Shown in pieces: positions 37,950 through 46,635 of a stretch of 64,000 nt of DNA. Origin of the DNA: Rhodothermia bacterium (GTDB taxonomy: Bacteria > Bacteroidota > Rhodothermia > Balneolales > Balneolaceae); assembly GCA_030427885.1 (NCBI GenBank), contig JAUICM010000007.1, positions 62,001-126,000 of the forward strand, in the 5' to 3' direction. Numbering within the stretch: the first letter of the stretch is position 1; the number at the start of each line of letters is the position of its first letter. A program made the translations under genes and the position numbers. The notes beneath the pieces were generated by a model. That model had not been told where the DNA came from. It was given only the letters and a program-made list of their open reading frames with translations, and did not search any database.

Positions 37950-39658
37950 GATCCAGGGGGTGAATATCCCCAAACCTGATGACGTTGTTCCATAGAATCA
38001 TCAGGATCGGTTATGCATTCCAACACATGGACACCTGGTTTTTCGACCTTATACTCGAAGTTAGTGACTAACTGTTCCGGGCGGGTGATCAGATTATGCT
38101 TGATCTTGTAAGCCCGGCAGAGTGCGGCGATTGAAACATCCTGAGGAGTCTCAAAATATCCTGAGTATTTCTTTTTGTATTCATTCACCGGCAGCATTCT
38201 GAAAATGGTTCCACCTCCGTTATTCAGGATCACTATGATCAGTGATTCCTCAACGTATTTGGCATTCAAAAGAGCATTCGTGTCATGAAGGAAGGCAATA
38301 TCACCGACAAATAAAACTCCGGATTTTTTGAGTCCCAGGCTTAAGCCAAAAGCAGTAGAAGTAATTCCATCAATACCTGCTGCACCACGGTTTACATAAA
38401 TTTCTTTTCCATCAAATTCTCCGAACAGAGAGAGATCACGTACTGGGAATGAATTAGAGAGCATGGTGAAACTCTTTTTGGGGATCAGGGGACTAAGTGT
38501 CGAAAAAACGTATCCATCTGTAAGTGGAGTGGAAGGGTGTAGGTGTTCTTCCCGGAACTGCACAAAGTCTTTCTGATGTTTTCTCCAAGATTTGATCCAG
38601 TTTGAATCGGTTGATCCTGAAACTTCAGGGACAATAATGGTTCCTGAGATTGGGATATACTTGTGGGCTGATAGTGATTCATCTGTGATATGACCTGAAT
38701 CATGAAAACGAAGCTGCATAACCGAAGAGTATTCTGTCAGATAATTTGAAAGAGCCTTACTCACGGGTTCTTCGGCGAAACGAAGGATCAGATCAGGCTT
38801 TAATTCTTTAGCGATAGTTTTGTTTCTCAGGAATCCATCAAACCCACTAATGGTGTATTTTGACGAACTTATGTTAGAACCAGGTTCGGCGAGTATTGGT
38901 GCGTTAAGTTTTTTAGCGAGCGACTGAATGCTATCGTTGTGCTTGCCTTGGGAATCAGGCCCTGCAATGATAACGGGATGCTCTGATGAGATCAGGTCAG
39001 ACCAGAATTTTTCATCCATTTCAGTTCCTGCCGAAGATGATTTATAGCCGCCGAAGCTCCTTTTCGAATGTTTTTCATTATCAGATTCGATAACACTCAG
39101 GAAATCAGGAGAAGGTTCAAAAGGTTTGGAGAATGGGAAATTTAAATGCGCAACACCCGCTTTTTGCTTAGAAACATGGACTGCCTGTGCAGCAGCTCTT
39201 TCCAGCCGGAGAATACTATTGTTACTTTCTTTCGGTTCACCGACTTCATGAAAGAAAACAGGATAGTCTCCAAAGATCTTGATCTGATCGATGGTTTGAG
39301 AAGCACCTGTCTCACGTTGATATGAGGGCCGGTCGGCACTGGCAATGATCAAAGGAACAGAAGATTGAGTAGCTTCAACAACGGCGGGATAATAATTTGC
39401 CAAAGCTGTCCCTGAAGTGCATACAAGACAGGCCGGAATGCCTGTTGCTTTTCCGATACCTAATGCGGTGAATGCTGCAGAACGTTCATCAATAATAGTG
39501 GTTTTTCTGATACCCGGATGAGCACCAAATGCCAGAGTAAGTGGAGTGGAACGTGAACCCGGAGATATTACAACTTCCCGTAAACCATTCTCATAAAGTG
39601 CTCTGACAAATAGAGTAGACCAGTAAAAATTAAGATTTTGTGGATCACGTTCCGGCAT
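37946..39658 (-). CDS. menD: SEPHCHC synthase (MenD)
   Basis: This thiamine-diphosphate enzyme joins isochorismate and 2-oxoglutarate in menaquinone synthesis. It has 570 residues. The N-terminus shows ISPGSRSTPLTLAF and IIDERSAAFTALG; the catalytic-domain ThDP motif is GDIAFLHDTNALL...NNGGGTIFRMLP. Length is normal for MenD. It overlaps menF by 14 bp and menH by 4 bp. Confidence 0.96.
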   Translation of the reverse strand: MPERDPQNLNFYWSTLFVRALYENGLREVVISPGSRSTPLTLAFGAHPGIRKTTIIDERSAAFTALGIGKATGIPACLVCTSGTALANYYPAVVEATQSSVPLIIASADRPSYQRETGASQTIDQIKIFGDYPVFFHEVGEPKESNNSILRLERAAAQAVHVSKQKAGVAHLNFPFSKPFEPSPDFLSVIESDNEKHSKRSFGGYKSSSAGTEMDEKFWSDLISSEHPVIIAGPDSQGKHNDSIQSLAKKLNAPILAEPGSNISSSKYTISGFDGFLRNKTIAKELKPDLILRFAEEPVSKALSNYLTEYSSVMQLRFHDSGHITDESLSAHKYIPISGTIIVPEVSGSTDSNWIKSWRKHQKDFVQFREEHLHPSTPLTDGYVFSTLSPLIPKKSFTMLSNSFPVRDLSLFGEFDGKEIYVNRGAAGIDGITSTAFGLSLGLKKSGVLFVGDIAFLHDTNALLNAKYVEESLIIVILNNGGGTIFRMLPVNEYKKKYSGYFETPQDVSIAALCRAYKIKHNLITRPEQLVTNFEYKVEKPGVHVLECITDPDDSMEQRHQVWGYSPPGS

Positions 39659-41108
39659 ATTCGAGTGCTGATAGCATAGGTATGAATTTCAGGTTTGTCT
39701 CCTCCCATTCCCTTTCAGGATCGGAGTCCTCAACAATACCACATCCGGCAAAGAAACGCACTTCATCTTTTTTGATAAGACCGCATCGAATAGCTACCAC
39801 AAATTCTCCGTTTCCATGAGCATTGATCCATCCCACCGGAGATGCATACCAGCCTCTGTCGAAATCCTCATTCTCTTTTATGAAGTCAACTGCTCTGTCC
39901 CGGGGATAACCACCTACGGCAGGTGTTGGGTGCAGGGTCTTTAATACTTCTGTTCTGGATACCCCATCACGGATACGGGCTGTGATCGGAGTATACAGGT
40001 GCTGAACATTGGATAATTTCTTAACACTTGGATGAGTGGGATGTATAACCTCAAGAGAATACTCATTCAGGTTTTCCTCGATCACATCCCGAACAATGTT
40101 GTGTTCTTTTAGCTCTTTCTGATTGTTGAGTAGCTCATGCTCAAGTACAGCATCTTCGGTAGCAGTTTTTCCTCTAGGGGTGCTACCGGCAAGTCCTTCT
40201 GTTAACACGAATCTGGAATTGAATGTTGCCAGGCGTTCAGGAGTGCATCCTATAAAACATTGTTCACTATCGTGACTGATCAGGAAACTGTAGCAATCGG
40301 GATACTGATTACGAAGCCGGTTCAATATGTGAGTTCCGGATATTTCATCATCCAGTTTAATAGCAAGTTGTCTGGCAAGTACTACTTTTTCAAAGTTATG
40401 ATCCTGAATTTGTTTTCGTGCTTTTTCAACAGAAGAGATCCATCTCATATGTTCAGCTGAGTCTTTATCAGGAACCTTGAAATTAAATTGCTTTGCCTTT
40501 TTTGTAACCAGGGTATAATCCTCTGCATTACAGATATGTTCCAGTTCGGATAATTGATCCAGAAGGCGACTTTGTAGCTCATCAAAAGATTCAACCGGAT
40601 CAATTGGAGTAATGAAGGTTAAAATACAGGATTTACCTTCTTTGATGATCATCCATTCGGGAAGGGTGAACGAAGCAGAATCAAAAGATTGCCAGTTTTT
40701 AGAATTACTTTCATCAAAAAAAGAGAATCCACCAAATAAGTGAACAACTGCATTGGCATGATTAACTGCTTTAAAATGGTGAACCCGGCTTAATAATTCT
40801 TTTCCGTTTCGCGAAGAAGTTCTGAATCTCTTAGAACCTTCAGTGGTAAGGCGTTCCAATTCGCCACCAGCTGCCATTGCAAAGTCATTAACAGGTTTCT
40901 CCCAGTAATATCGAAAGCCTGCGCGTTTTGAATCCTGTTCTATAACAGCAAGTACATCAACAACGGGAATGGAGAGAGAGATAGCAAGATAGGAAGGCTT
41001 CTCAGTTTCTGAGGGTAATTCCTGCACATAGCTCTGAAGCGCATTAAGATCGACCTGATCAGCGAAATATGATGTTAATTTCTGTCCTCTTGCTTCAGTC
41101 TCTGACAT
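39645..41108 (-). CDS. menF: Isochorismate synthase
   Basis: This chorismate-utilising enzyme converts chorismate to isochorismate, the entry to menaquinone synthesis. It has 487 residues from the ATG at 41108 (MSETEARG); a frame extending to 41117 is less likely. The C-terminal catalytic domain has ARQLAI, SFLISHDSEQCFIGCTPERL, LAGSTPRG, EHNIVRDVI, LYTPITAR, LHPTPAVGGYPRD and RCGLIKKDEVRFFAGCGIV. It is the first gene of the men operon. A perfect AT-rich inverted repeat lies 19-48 bp upstream. Confidence 0.93.
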   Translation of the reverse strand: MSETEARGQKLTSYFADQVDLNALQSYVQELPSETEKPSYLAISLSIPVVDVLAVIEQDSKRAGFRYYWEKPVNDFAMAAGGELERLTTEGSKRFRTSSRNGKELLSRVHHFKAVNHANAVVHLFGGFSFFDESNSKNWQSFDSASFTLPEWMIIKEGKSCILTFITPIDPVESFDELQSRLLDQLSELEHICNAEDYTLVTKKAKQFNFKVPDKDSAEHMRWISSVEKARKQIQDHNFEKVVLARQLAIKLDDEISGTHILNRLRNQYPDCYSFLISHDSEQCFIGCTPERLATFNSRFVLTEGLAGSTPRGKTATEDAVLEHELLNNQKELKEHNIVRDVIEENLNEYSLEVIHPTHPSVKKLSNVQHLYTPITARIRDGVSRTEVLKTLHPTPAVGGYPRDRAVDFIKENEDFDRGWYASPVGWINAHGNGEFVVAIRCGLIKKDEVRFFAGCGIVEDSDPEREWEETNLKFIPMLSALEYAGT

Positions 41109-41126
41109 TAGACACAATTATTGAAA

Positions 41127-41156
41127 TTCAATTTTCAATATAAATTGAAAATTGAA
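41127..41156. promoter_or_regulatory. Perfect 13 bp AT-rich inverted repeat in the menF leader
   Basis: TTCAATTTTCAAT and ATTGAAAATTGAA are separated by ATAA. The repeat lies 19-48 bp upstream of the menF start. It is not followed by a T-run in the minus direction, so an operator or leader hairpin is more likely than a terminator for the preceding small gene. Confidence 0.5.
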
Positions 41157-41200
41157 AATAATAAAGGGTCAGATAATGGTTATCAGTAGAAAATAATAAC

Positions 41201-41476
41201 TTACTTGGCGTCGTCGAATGAGCCGTTACGAAATGGATTGTAGATTCCAAGAGCTTCCAGATCAAACTCAGCCAGTTCATATAAATAATCCCAGGCGGCT
41301 TCACTTGTACCGTCTTCATGTACCCAGTTTGGGTGGCTTTGTTTGATAAGACCCACTACTCTTTTTGCATAAGCAATGCGCTCTTCACCTTCAGGGAGTC
41401 GTGGAATAGCGGCGATCATGAGATCAAGATTGTAGCCGCAGTCAAAGTCTTTAGGTTTGTTTTGTTCTATAAACAT
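41201..41476 (-). CDS. DUF4290-like small protein
   Basis: This 91-residue protein resembles the core of DUF4290 proteins of Bacteroidota in the pattern N...M...A/ERIAYAKRVV/HPNW/WDYLYELAEFDL/YNPF. Those proteins are about twice as long, so this may be a short member. No catalytic residues are evident. It lies upstream of menF on the same strand, with a 92 bp gap and no clear terminator, so it might be part of the men transcript. Confidence 0.55.
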   Translation of the reverse strand: MFIEQNKPKDFDCGYNLDLMIAAIPRLPEGEERIAYAKRVVGLIKQSHPNWVHEDGTSEAAWDYLYELAEFDLEALGIYNPFRNGSFDDAK

Positions 41477-41617
41477 GAAATAATATTCTTAAATATTCGG
41501 AGTAAAAATACAGGAATACATGAACTTATTAAACTAATTAATCCGATGTGTTGAGATTAGATTCTAACTGTATATTAAATCGAAGTTTAGTAGAATGTAT
41601 CTGAACGAGAGAAACAC

Positions 41618-42117
41618 ATGGAAAATTATTTCAAGACCCTGATAAGTACATTGGTTATGATCCTGCTGGTTGTTGGATCAGCCAATGCTCAAATGACTGA
41701 TACGACCAGGACTAAGATTTTAACCAGAAATGCTTTATATGTAGAAATTCTGGGTACATCAGGGGGGTTCTTATCATTGAATTATGAAAAGATCACGAAA
41801 AAAAATATATCAATGAGGGCCGGATTAAGTGTTACTAATTTTTTCTCCACAGAAATTTTAAGTATCCCATTCTCAGCTACATACATTACTCAGGGAAAGA
41901 AAAAACCTGATATAGAAATGGGCTATGGAATGTCACTATTATTGGTGAAGGGCATCCTGGTGTATTTACCGGTCCGATCATAGGATTCAGAGAACAAGAT
42001 AGGTCAAAACCAGGATTAGTGATCAGGTTGCTGCTTACCCCAAGCCTTTATCTTCTTGCAGATAATGAAGTAGATTTTTTAATAACAGGGGGACTATCCT
42101 TTGGCTTCAGCTACTGA
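41618..42117 (+). pseudogene. Frameshifted small outer-membrane barrel protein
   Basis: The frame from 41618 encodes a signal peptide (ending SANAQ) and barrel-like strands, and then stops early (121 residues) after LLLVKGILVYLPVRS. Reading in the +1-base-missing frame from about 41950 continues sensibly as GHPGVFTGPIIGF...TGGLSFGFSY and stops at 42115-42117, giving a 166-residue product with the aromatic end typical of outer membrane barrels. A single-base deletion in the GGG at 41950-41952 would explain it. It could be a true pseudogene or a sequencing error in a homopolymer. Confidence 0.7.
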
Positions 42118-42178
42118 AGTTGTTCTGATCATTGAATTATGAGGCGGGATATAATTCTTAAATTGTACGTTTCAGATT

Positions 42179-42415
42179 TTAAATTTTACTTGCACCTAAC
42201 CACTGGTCTGATAAAGCTCTGCAAAGAATAGCTAGCCCCCAAAGAGAGTAATAGGAATCAGCTCTTCTAACCCTTTCTTCTTGAATGAAGACAAACTGAT
42301 CCAGAACAATTCGAGGAATCTCAGGTTTTGACAGCAATGGCAGTTCTACTAAAACAGTACTGGTGATTAAATAAGGATAATGGTCCCCGAGAAATTTATA
42401 TCTGCTTCTTCCCAT
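42179..42415 (-). pseudogene. Internally deleted RAYT (REP-associated tyrosine transposase) remnant
   Basis: The N-terminal 47 residues (MGRSRYKFLGDHYPYLITST and following, to FIQEE) match the start of REP-associated Y1 transposases. After that the annotated frame is meaningless, but a shifted frame reads KKGLEELIPITLFGG and stops at 42232-42234, which looks like the conserved C-terminus of the same family (GLIPVTLF). The middle, including the catalytic His-x-His and Tyr, is deleted. It is therefore a dead, MITE-like remnant. Confidence 0.72.
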
Positions 42416-42465
42416 TTTTTAAAGAAGTAAGACTGTTTCTAGCAGAATTCCTTATAAAGTATTTT

Positions 42466-42513
42466 GGACCGGGTGGTCCACTCCTGGTTCCCAACCAGTG
42501 ATTTGGAACCAGG
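42466..42513. repeat. REP-like palindromes upstream of the RAYT remnant
   Basis: GGACC-GGGT-GGTCC at 42466-42479 is followed by CCTGGTTCC (42483-42491) paired with GGAACCAGG (42505-42513). Within the latter, CTGGTT-CCC-AACCAG forms an alternative hairpin. A related segment, ACCACTGGT, lies near the other end of the remnant at about 42199-42207. Such palindromes beside a RAYT are typical of REP/REPIN elements. Confidence 0.6.
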
Positions 42514-42579
42514 AAAAGGTTCAATAGAGCTAAGCCAAAATTCATATATTCAGGTAATTAATATTCTAAAAAATAGTTC

Positions 42580-43563
42580 ATGTATTTCAATTCTATTATT
42601 GATGCTGTTGGCAATACCCCTCTGGTGAAATTAAATAAGGTTAATGGAGGCTCAAAAGGCACTATTCTCGCCAAAGTTGAGTATTTCAATCCTGGGCAAA
42701 GTATCAAAGATCGTATTGCGATCAAGATGATCGATGACGCTGAAAAGGCCGGTCTACTAAAACCCGGAGGAACCATAATTGAAGGAACTTCCGGAAATAC
42801 CGGAATGGGTTTGGCTTTGGTAGCGATCTCAAAAGGATATAAATGTATTTTTACCACTACTGATAAACAAAGCCAGTCCAAGGTAGATATTCTGAGAGCT
42901 GTTGGAGCAGAAGTTATCATTTGCCCGACCAATGTAGAACCGGATGATCCAGAGAGTTATTACTCAGTGGCCAAGAGACTGAGTAAGGAGATCCCCAATT
43001 CTTACTATCCCAACCAGTACGAAAACCGAAGTAATACAGAAGCTCATTACGAAAGTACCGGACCAGAGATCTGGAAACAGACCGAAGGTAAGATCACTCA
43101 TTATGTGGCTGGAATGGGAACAGGAGGTACTATTTCAGGAACCGGAAGATACCTGAAAGAGCAGAATCCGGATATTAAGATCATCGGTATTGATTCGGTT
43201 GGTTCTGTGTATAAGAAATTCTTTGAAACCGGAGAGTTTGATAAAAATGAGATCAAACCTTATATGACCGAAGGTATTGGTGAGGATATCATGCCAGGTA
43301 CCATCGATTTTGAATATATCGATGCTGTTGAACAGGTGAATGATAAAGATTCCGCTGTGTACACACGCCGACTTTCCAGTGAAGAAGGACTTTTTGTGGG
43401 CTGGTCCAGTGGGGCAGCTGTAAAGGGAGCTCTTCAATATATTGAGAAAAACCCATTGAGCGAGGATGATATGATGGTTATCATAATGCCAGACAGTGGA
43501 ACCCGCTACATCAGTAAGATATACAATGATGAGTGGATGAAGGACAACGGATTTTTAGACTAA
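42580..43563 (+). CDS. Cystathionine beta-synthase-like / cysteine synthase PLP enzyme
   Basis: This fold-type II PLP enzyme has 327 residues. The PLP lysine is K43 in NPGQSIKDRIA, the phosphate/substrate loop is EGTSGNTGMGLA, and the later motif is GMGTGGTISGTGRYL. The segments DKQSQSKVDILRAVGAEVI and NQYENRSNTEAHYESTGPEIW are closer to the catalytic domain of cystathionine beta-synthase than to classical CysK. The C-terminal CBS domains are missing. Sulfur amino acid synthesis is the expected role. It is probably co-transcribed with the DUF3467 gene 12 bp downstream. Confidence 0.85.
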   Translation: MYFNSIIDAVGNTPLVKLNKVNGGSKGTILAKVEYFNPGQSIKDRIAIKMIDDAEKAGLLKPGGTIIEGTSGNTGMGLALVAISKGYKCIFTTTDKQSQSKVDILRAVGAEVIICPTNVEPDDPESYYSVAKRLSKEIPNSYYPNQYENRSNTEAHYESTGPEIWKQTEGKITHYVAGMGTGGTISGTGRYLKEQNPDIKIIGIDSVGSVYKKFFETGEFDKNEIKPYMTEGIGEDIMPGTIDFEYIDAVEQVNDKDSAVYTRRLSSEEGLFVGWSSGAAVKGALQYIEKNPLSEDDMMVIIMPDSGTRYISKIYNDEWMKDNGFLD

Positions 43564-43575
43564 AAAGAGGAACAA

Positions 43576-43893
43576 ATGTCAAAGAACGATCAAACAGCAA
43601 ACCCGGGAAAAATGGAAATCGAGTTGCCAGAAGCAGAAGCTAATGGTACCTATGCTAATCTGGTGATGATTACTCACTCACCATCCGAGTTTATATTAGA
43701 TTTCATTGCCGTAATGCCGGGTGTTCCTAAAGCAAAAGTGGCTAAACGTATGATCCTTACTCCGGATCATGCAAAAAGACTGGCTAGTGCGCTCAACGAG
43801 AATGTGAAGCGTTATGAAGATGAACATGGTCAGATCAACACGAGAGAAAAAGTGGAGATACCGATGTACCGTGGGCCTCTTCCGGAAGCCTGA
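43576..43893 (+). CDS. DUF3467-family protein
   Basis: This 105-residue protein has the family pattern TYANLVMITHSPSEFILDF and ILTPDHAKRLASALNENV. The function of DUF3467 is not established. An AGAGGAAC sequence upstream acts as a ribosome-binding site. Its TGA stop directly abuts the stop of the convergent lptG gene. Confidence 0.88.
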   Translation: MSKNDQTANPGKMEIELPEAEANGTYANLVMITHSPSEFILDFIAVMPGVPKAKVAKRMILTPDHAKRLASALNENVKRYEDEHGQINTREKVEIPMYRGPLPEA

Positions 43894-44976
43894 TCATTTT
43901 TTGGCACTTACCATCAGGTAGATGCCTACAGCCAGGAAAAAGAGATGTGGCAAGGTGGCGGCTACCATAGGAGAAATGGAGCCATGAGCCCCGAATGGCT
44001 CCGCAATCTTCATAAATGCCAGGTATAAAAAACTGATCGTCAGGCCTGCCGCAATATAGATGCCTTTGCCACCTCTTCGGCGAACAGAAGCCACAGAAAA
44101 CCCAACTATCATCACAACAATGATGGAGAAGGGATAAGCCAGCCGGCCATAAAAATGAACCTTTGGCAGATCCACACCACCAGCTCCACTTCGTTCGATC
44201 GAACTTATATATTGAGTTGCTTCAACATAGCTTAGCTGGTAGATATCGGAAGTGGAACGGGCAAGATCCTGTGGCTGAATGTTGAGTACAGTATCAATTG
44301 AACCAAAACGGGTTTGAACATAGCCGGAATCTGAGAACTCAGTTTTATTACCGGAAGACAATTTCCAGTTTCTGGTTTCTTCCTGCCAGGTCATGTTTTG
44401 TGCGGTTACAGTTTTTGTGATAGCCAGGCTATCGAATTCCACCAAGCGGATGCGGTAGCCTATGGCCTGGTCATCATCAAAATAGTTGACCTGGAGAATG
44501 GAATTTTTTGAAAGCTCACGATATATATCATTCCGGTCGATACGCTCATTTTTCTGGGAGATATATTTCTCCTCAAAAGCGATCCTTTCAGCATTGGATT
44601 TAGGGATCAGATATGAATCCAATGAACTTAATATGATAGCGCATAATATGGCGAAAGTAAGGTAGGGAACGATCATTCTGTAAAGACTAACACCGGCAGC
44701 TTTCATGGCTGTGATTTCGAGTCGTTCCGATAATTGTCCGGTTAAGAACAAACAAGCAGAGAATACTGCAACTGGAGAGACGAGTCGGATCATCTCAGGA
44801 ATGTAATTCAGATAATAGTCTCCCCAGATCTCGGCCAAAGTAGCCCCACGGTCCGTGAAATCATCACTGTTTTCAGAGAAATCGATCATTATGAAAATGA
44901 AGATCAGGATAAGAAGCACAAAGAATGTGATGCTCAGCAACCGGAAAAAGATATATTTGTTGAAATGTTTATTCAC
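43894..44976 (-). CDS. lptG: LptF/LptG-family permease, LptG-like
   Basis: This is a predicted inner membrane component of the lipopolysaccharide export ABC transporter LptB2FG, 360 residues. It has membrane helices near the N-terminus (FFVLLILIFIFIMI and LVSPVAVFSACLFL), the coupling-helix region LSERLEITAMKAAGVSLYRMI, a periplasmic beta-jellyroll and C-terminal helices. The start overlaps lptF by 8 bp. Confidence 0.87.
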   Translation of the reverse strand: MNKHFNKYIFFRLLSITFFVLLILIFIFIMIDFSENSDDFTDRGATLAEIWGDYYLNYIPEMIRLVSPVAVFSACLFLTGQLSERLEITAMKAAGVSLYRMIVPYLTFAILCAIILSSLDSYLIPKSNAERIAFEEKYISQKNERIDRNDIYRELSKNSILQVNYFDDDQAIGYRIRLVEFDSLAITKTVTAQNMTWQEETRNWKLSSGNKTEFSDSGYVQTRFGSIDTVLNIQPQDLARSTSDIYQLSYVEATQYISSIERSGAGGVDLPKVHFYGRLAYPFSIIVVMIVGFSVASVRRRGGKGIYIAAGLTISFLYLAFMKIAEPFGAHGSISPMVAATLPHLFFLAVGIYLMVSAKK

Positions 44977-46411
44977 TTCCCTTCAAAAATCTGGTGAAAC
45001 TTATTTCCGTACTCAAATGAATGATCATCAGTATTCCAATAATGGAGAAGACTATATCAAAGGTCCACATTCCCCAAAAGGGAGTTATGAAAAGCCGGTC
45101 AGCCAGTTTTTCGCCCTGAATGATAGATAACCAGTAAATAGTCAGGATAACTGTACTGATGATAGCAGCATAGCCAAAATTACCCCGCTTGGTCATAATG
45201 CCAATTGGCGCACCAAGGAGAATGAATACGACGCAAGCAAAAGGGATAGATACTTTTTTAAAGATCTCTACCATGAATTTATTAACCCTTCGTGTTCTCC
45301 ACAGAATATTACTCGTAGCTCGTGTGAAGGTAGATTGGTGTTCTTCAAGCCGGTTCTGAGCGATCTCCAGCACATCCTTTTGCCGGGCCTGATTAGGAAG
45401 CTGATTTAAAGAAAAATAGGGAGACTGAAAAGCAGGTTTTTCCGCAAGGGTGTCTCCCGGAAATATCCGAGTTACTCTTTTGGGTACCGTTCTAAAATCC
45501 TCGGTAAGTGCTGTGGTAAGATTTTTAAAACTGGTGCTGGTAGCTGCTTCTTCATGGAAAGTTCGGATCTCTTTCTCAAGAGTGTCAACAACTACAGCCA
45601 TGGCCTGGGCACTCATGGTACGGTCACTTCGGGTTCTTTGGCTGGGGTCCGTTTTGGAAAATTCCAGATCCGAAAGATCAAAAGTGATTCGATACTGATC
45701 GAAGACGGTCTTTTCAATGTTATCATCACCGGTCCGGGCATTTCTTCCCTGATAATGGAATATCTCTCCATCGTACAGCATCAGTGTAAGCCCCTGGTCA
45801 CCTTCACTCATAAGAAAACCCTTATCAGAACGGATCAAAGCCCTTGTCTTGTTATTCCTGGGTTCCTGAAAAAGTGTAACGTTATACAAGCTGTCGGTTT
45901 CCTTACTTATTTCCTTAACCAGGAAAGTGTAGCCCTCAATACCATCATAGAAAATATTCGGTTGTAGCTCAAAGCCCGGTTTTTTTATTCTGATATCAAT
46001 GAAAAGGGAGCGGGCCTTATTATTGGCTTCGGGAAGAACGCTATTCGAAAACCAGGCTAATCCGACACAAAGCAGCAGAGCTGCAACTAATACAGGCTGT
46101 ATGATCTTGATTGTATTAACGCCGGAAGCTCTTAAAGCAGTTAGTTCATTGAGCTCAGAAAATTTTCCAAAAGCCATTAAGGTAGCGACCAATACTGCCA
46201 TAGGTGCAGCTAAAACCACCATATAAGCCAGATTGGTCAGGATCAGTTCAATGATTACACCTATGGGTATATCCTTGCCGATGAGTTTATCTATATTCAG
46301 GATCAGGAACTGCATGAGCAATAAAAACATCATCGTAAGAAAGCAAAACAGGAAGGGCCCGACGTGTCTCTTAAGCAGGTCTATTTGTATTTTATTTTTC
46401 CAGAAGCTCAA
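44969..46411 (-). CDS. lptF: LptF/LptG-family permease, LptF-like
   Basis: This 480-residue partner permease of the LptB2FG complex is longer than the roughly 360-residue norm because of an expanded periplasmic domain (residues about 230-330 are hydrophilic). The motifs ELNELTALRASGVNTIKII and IPFACVVFILLGAPIGIMTKRG are typical. The start appears to be TTG at 46411; I see no better in-frame ATG before the first membrane segment. lptB is not in the window. Confidence 0.85.
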   Translation of the reverse strand: MSFWKNKIQIDLLKRHVGPFLFCFLTMMFLLLMQFLILNIDKLIGKDIPIGVIIELILTNLAYMVVLAAPMAVLVATLMAFGKFSELNELTALRASGVNTIKIIQPVLVAALLLCVGLAWFSNSVLPEANNKARSLFIDIRIKKPGFELQPNIFYDGIEGYTFLVKEISKETDSLYNVTLFQEPRNNKTRALIRSDKGFLMSEGDQGLTLMLYDGEIFHYQGRNARTGDDNIEKTVFDQYRITFDLSDLEFSKTDPSQRTRSDRTMSAQAMAVVVDTLEKEIRTFHEEAATSTSFKNLTTALTEDFRTVPKRVTRIFPGDTLAEKPAFQSPYFSLNQLPNQARQKDVLEIAQNRLEEHQSTFTRATSNILWRTRRVNKFMVEIFKKVSIPFACVVFILLGAPIGIMTKRGNFGYAAIISTVILTIYWLSIIQGEKLADRLFITPFWGMWTFDIVFSIIGILMIIHLSTEISFTRFLKGSE

Positions 46412-46635
46412 CTCAGAAGAATATTCTAATTACAGGCACTATTTTAGTGTAAAGTTCGTAAACAAAAAGCACACTGAAGTATTAAAAAACGATCTTTTAC
46501 AGGGGCATTTCGCTTTCAACATACTCAAATATATGGTATTATCTTTGTTCATTTGCTAAAAACTATCATCTAAGAATTTCCTGCTTATAGAGAACAGCTA
46601 CTAAAACATTCAAAACCGATACCTAATCTCTTTCG
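46412..46635. promoter_or_regulatory. Divergent spacer between lptF and sprA
   Basis: This 224 bp AT-rich spacer must hold promoters for both genes. I see no strong inverted repeat or known operator in it. Confidence 0.4.
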
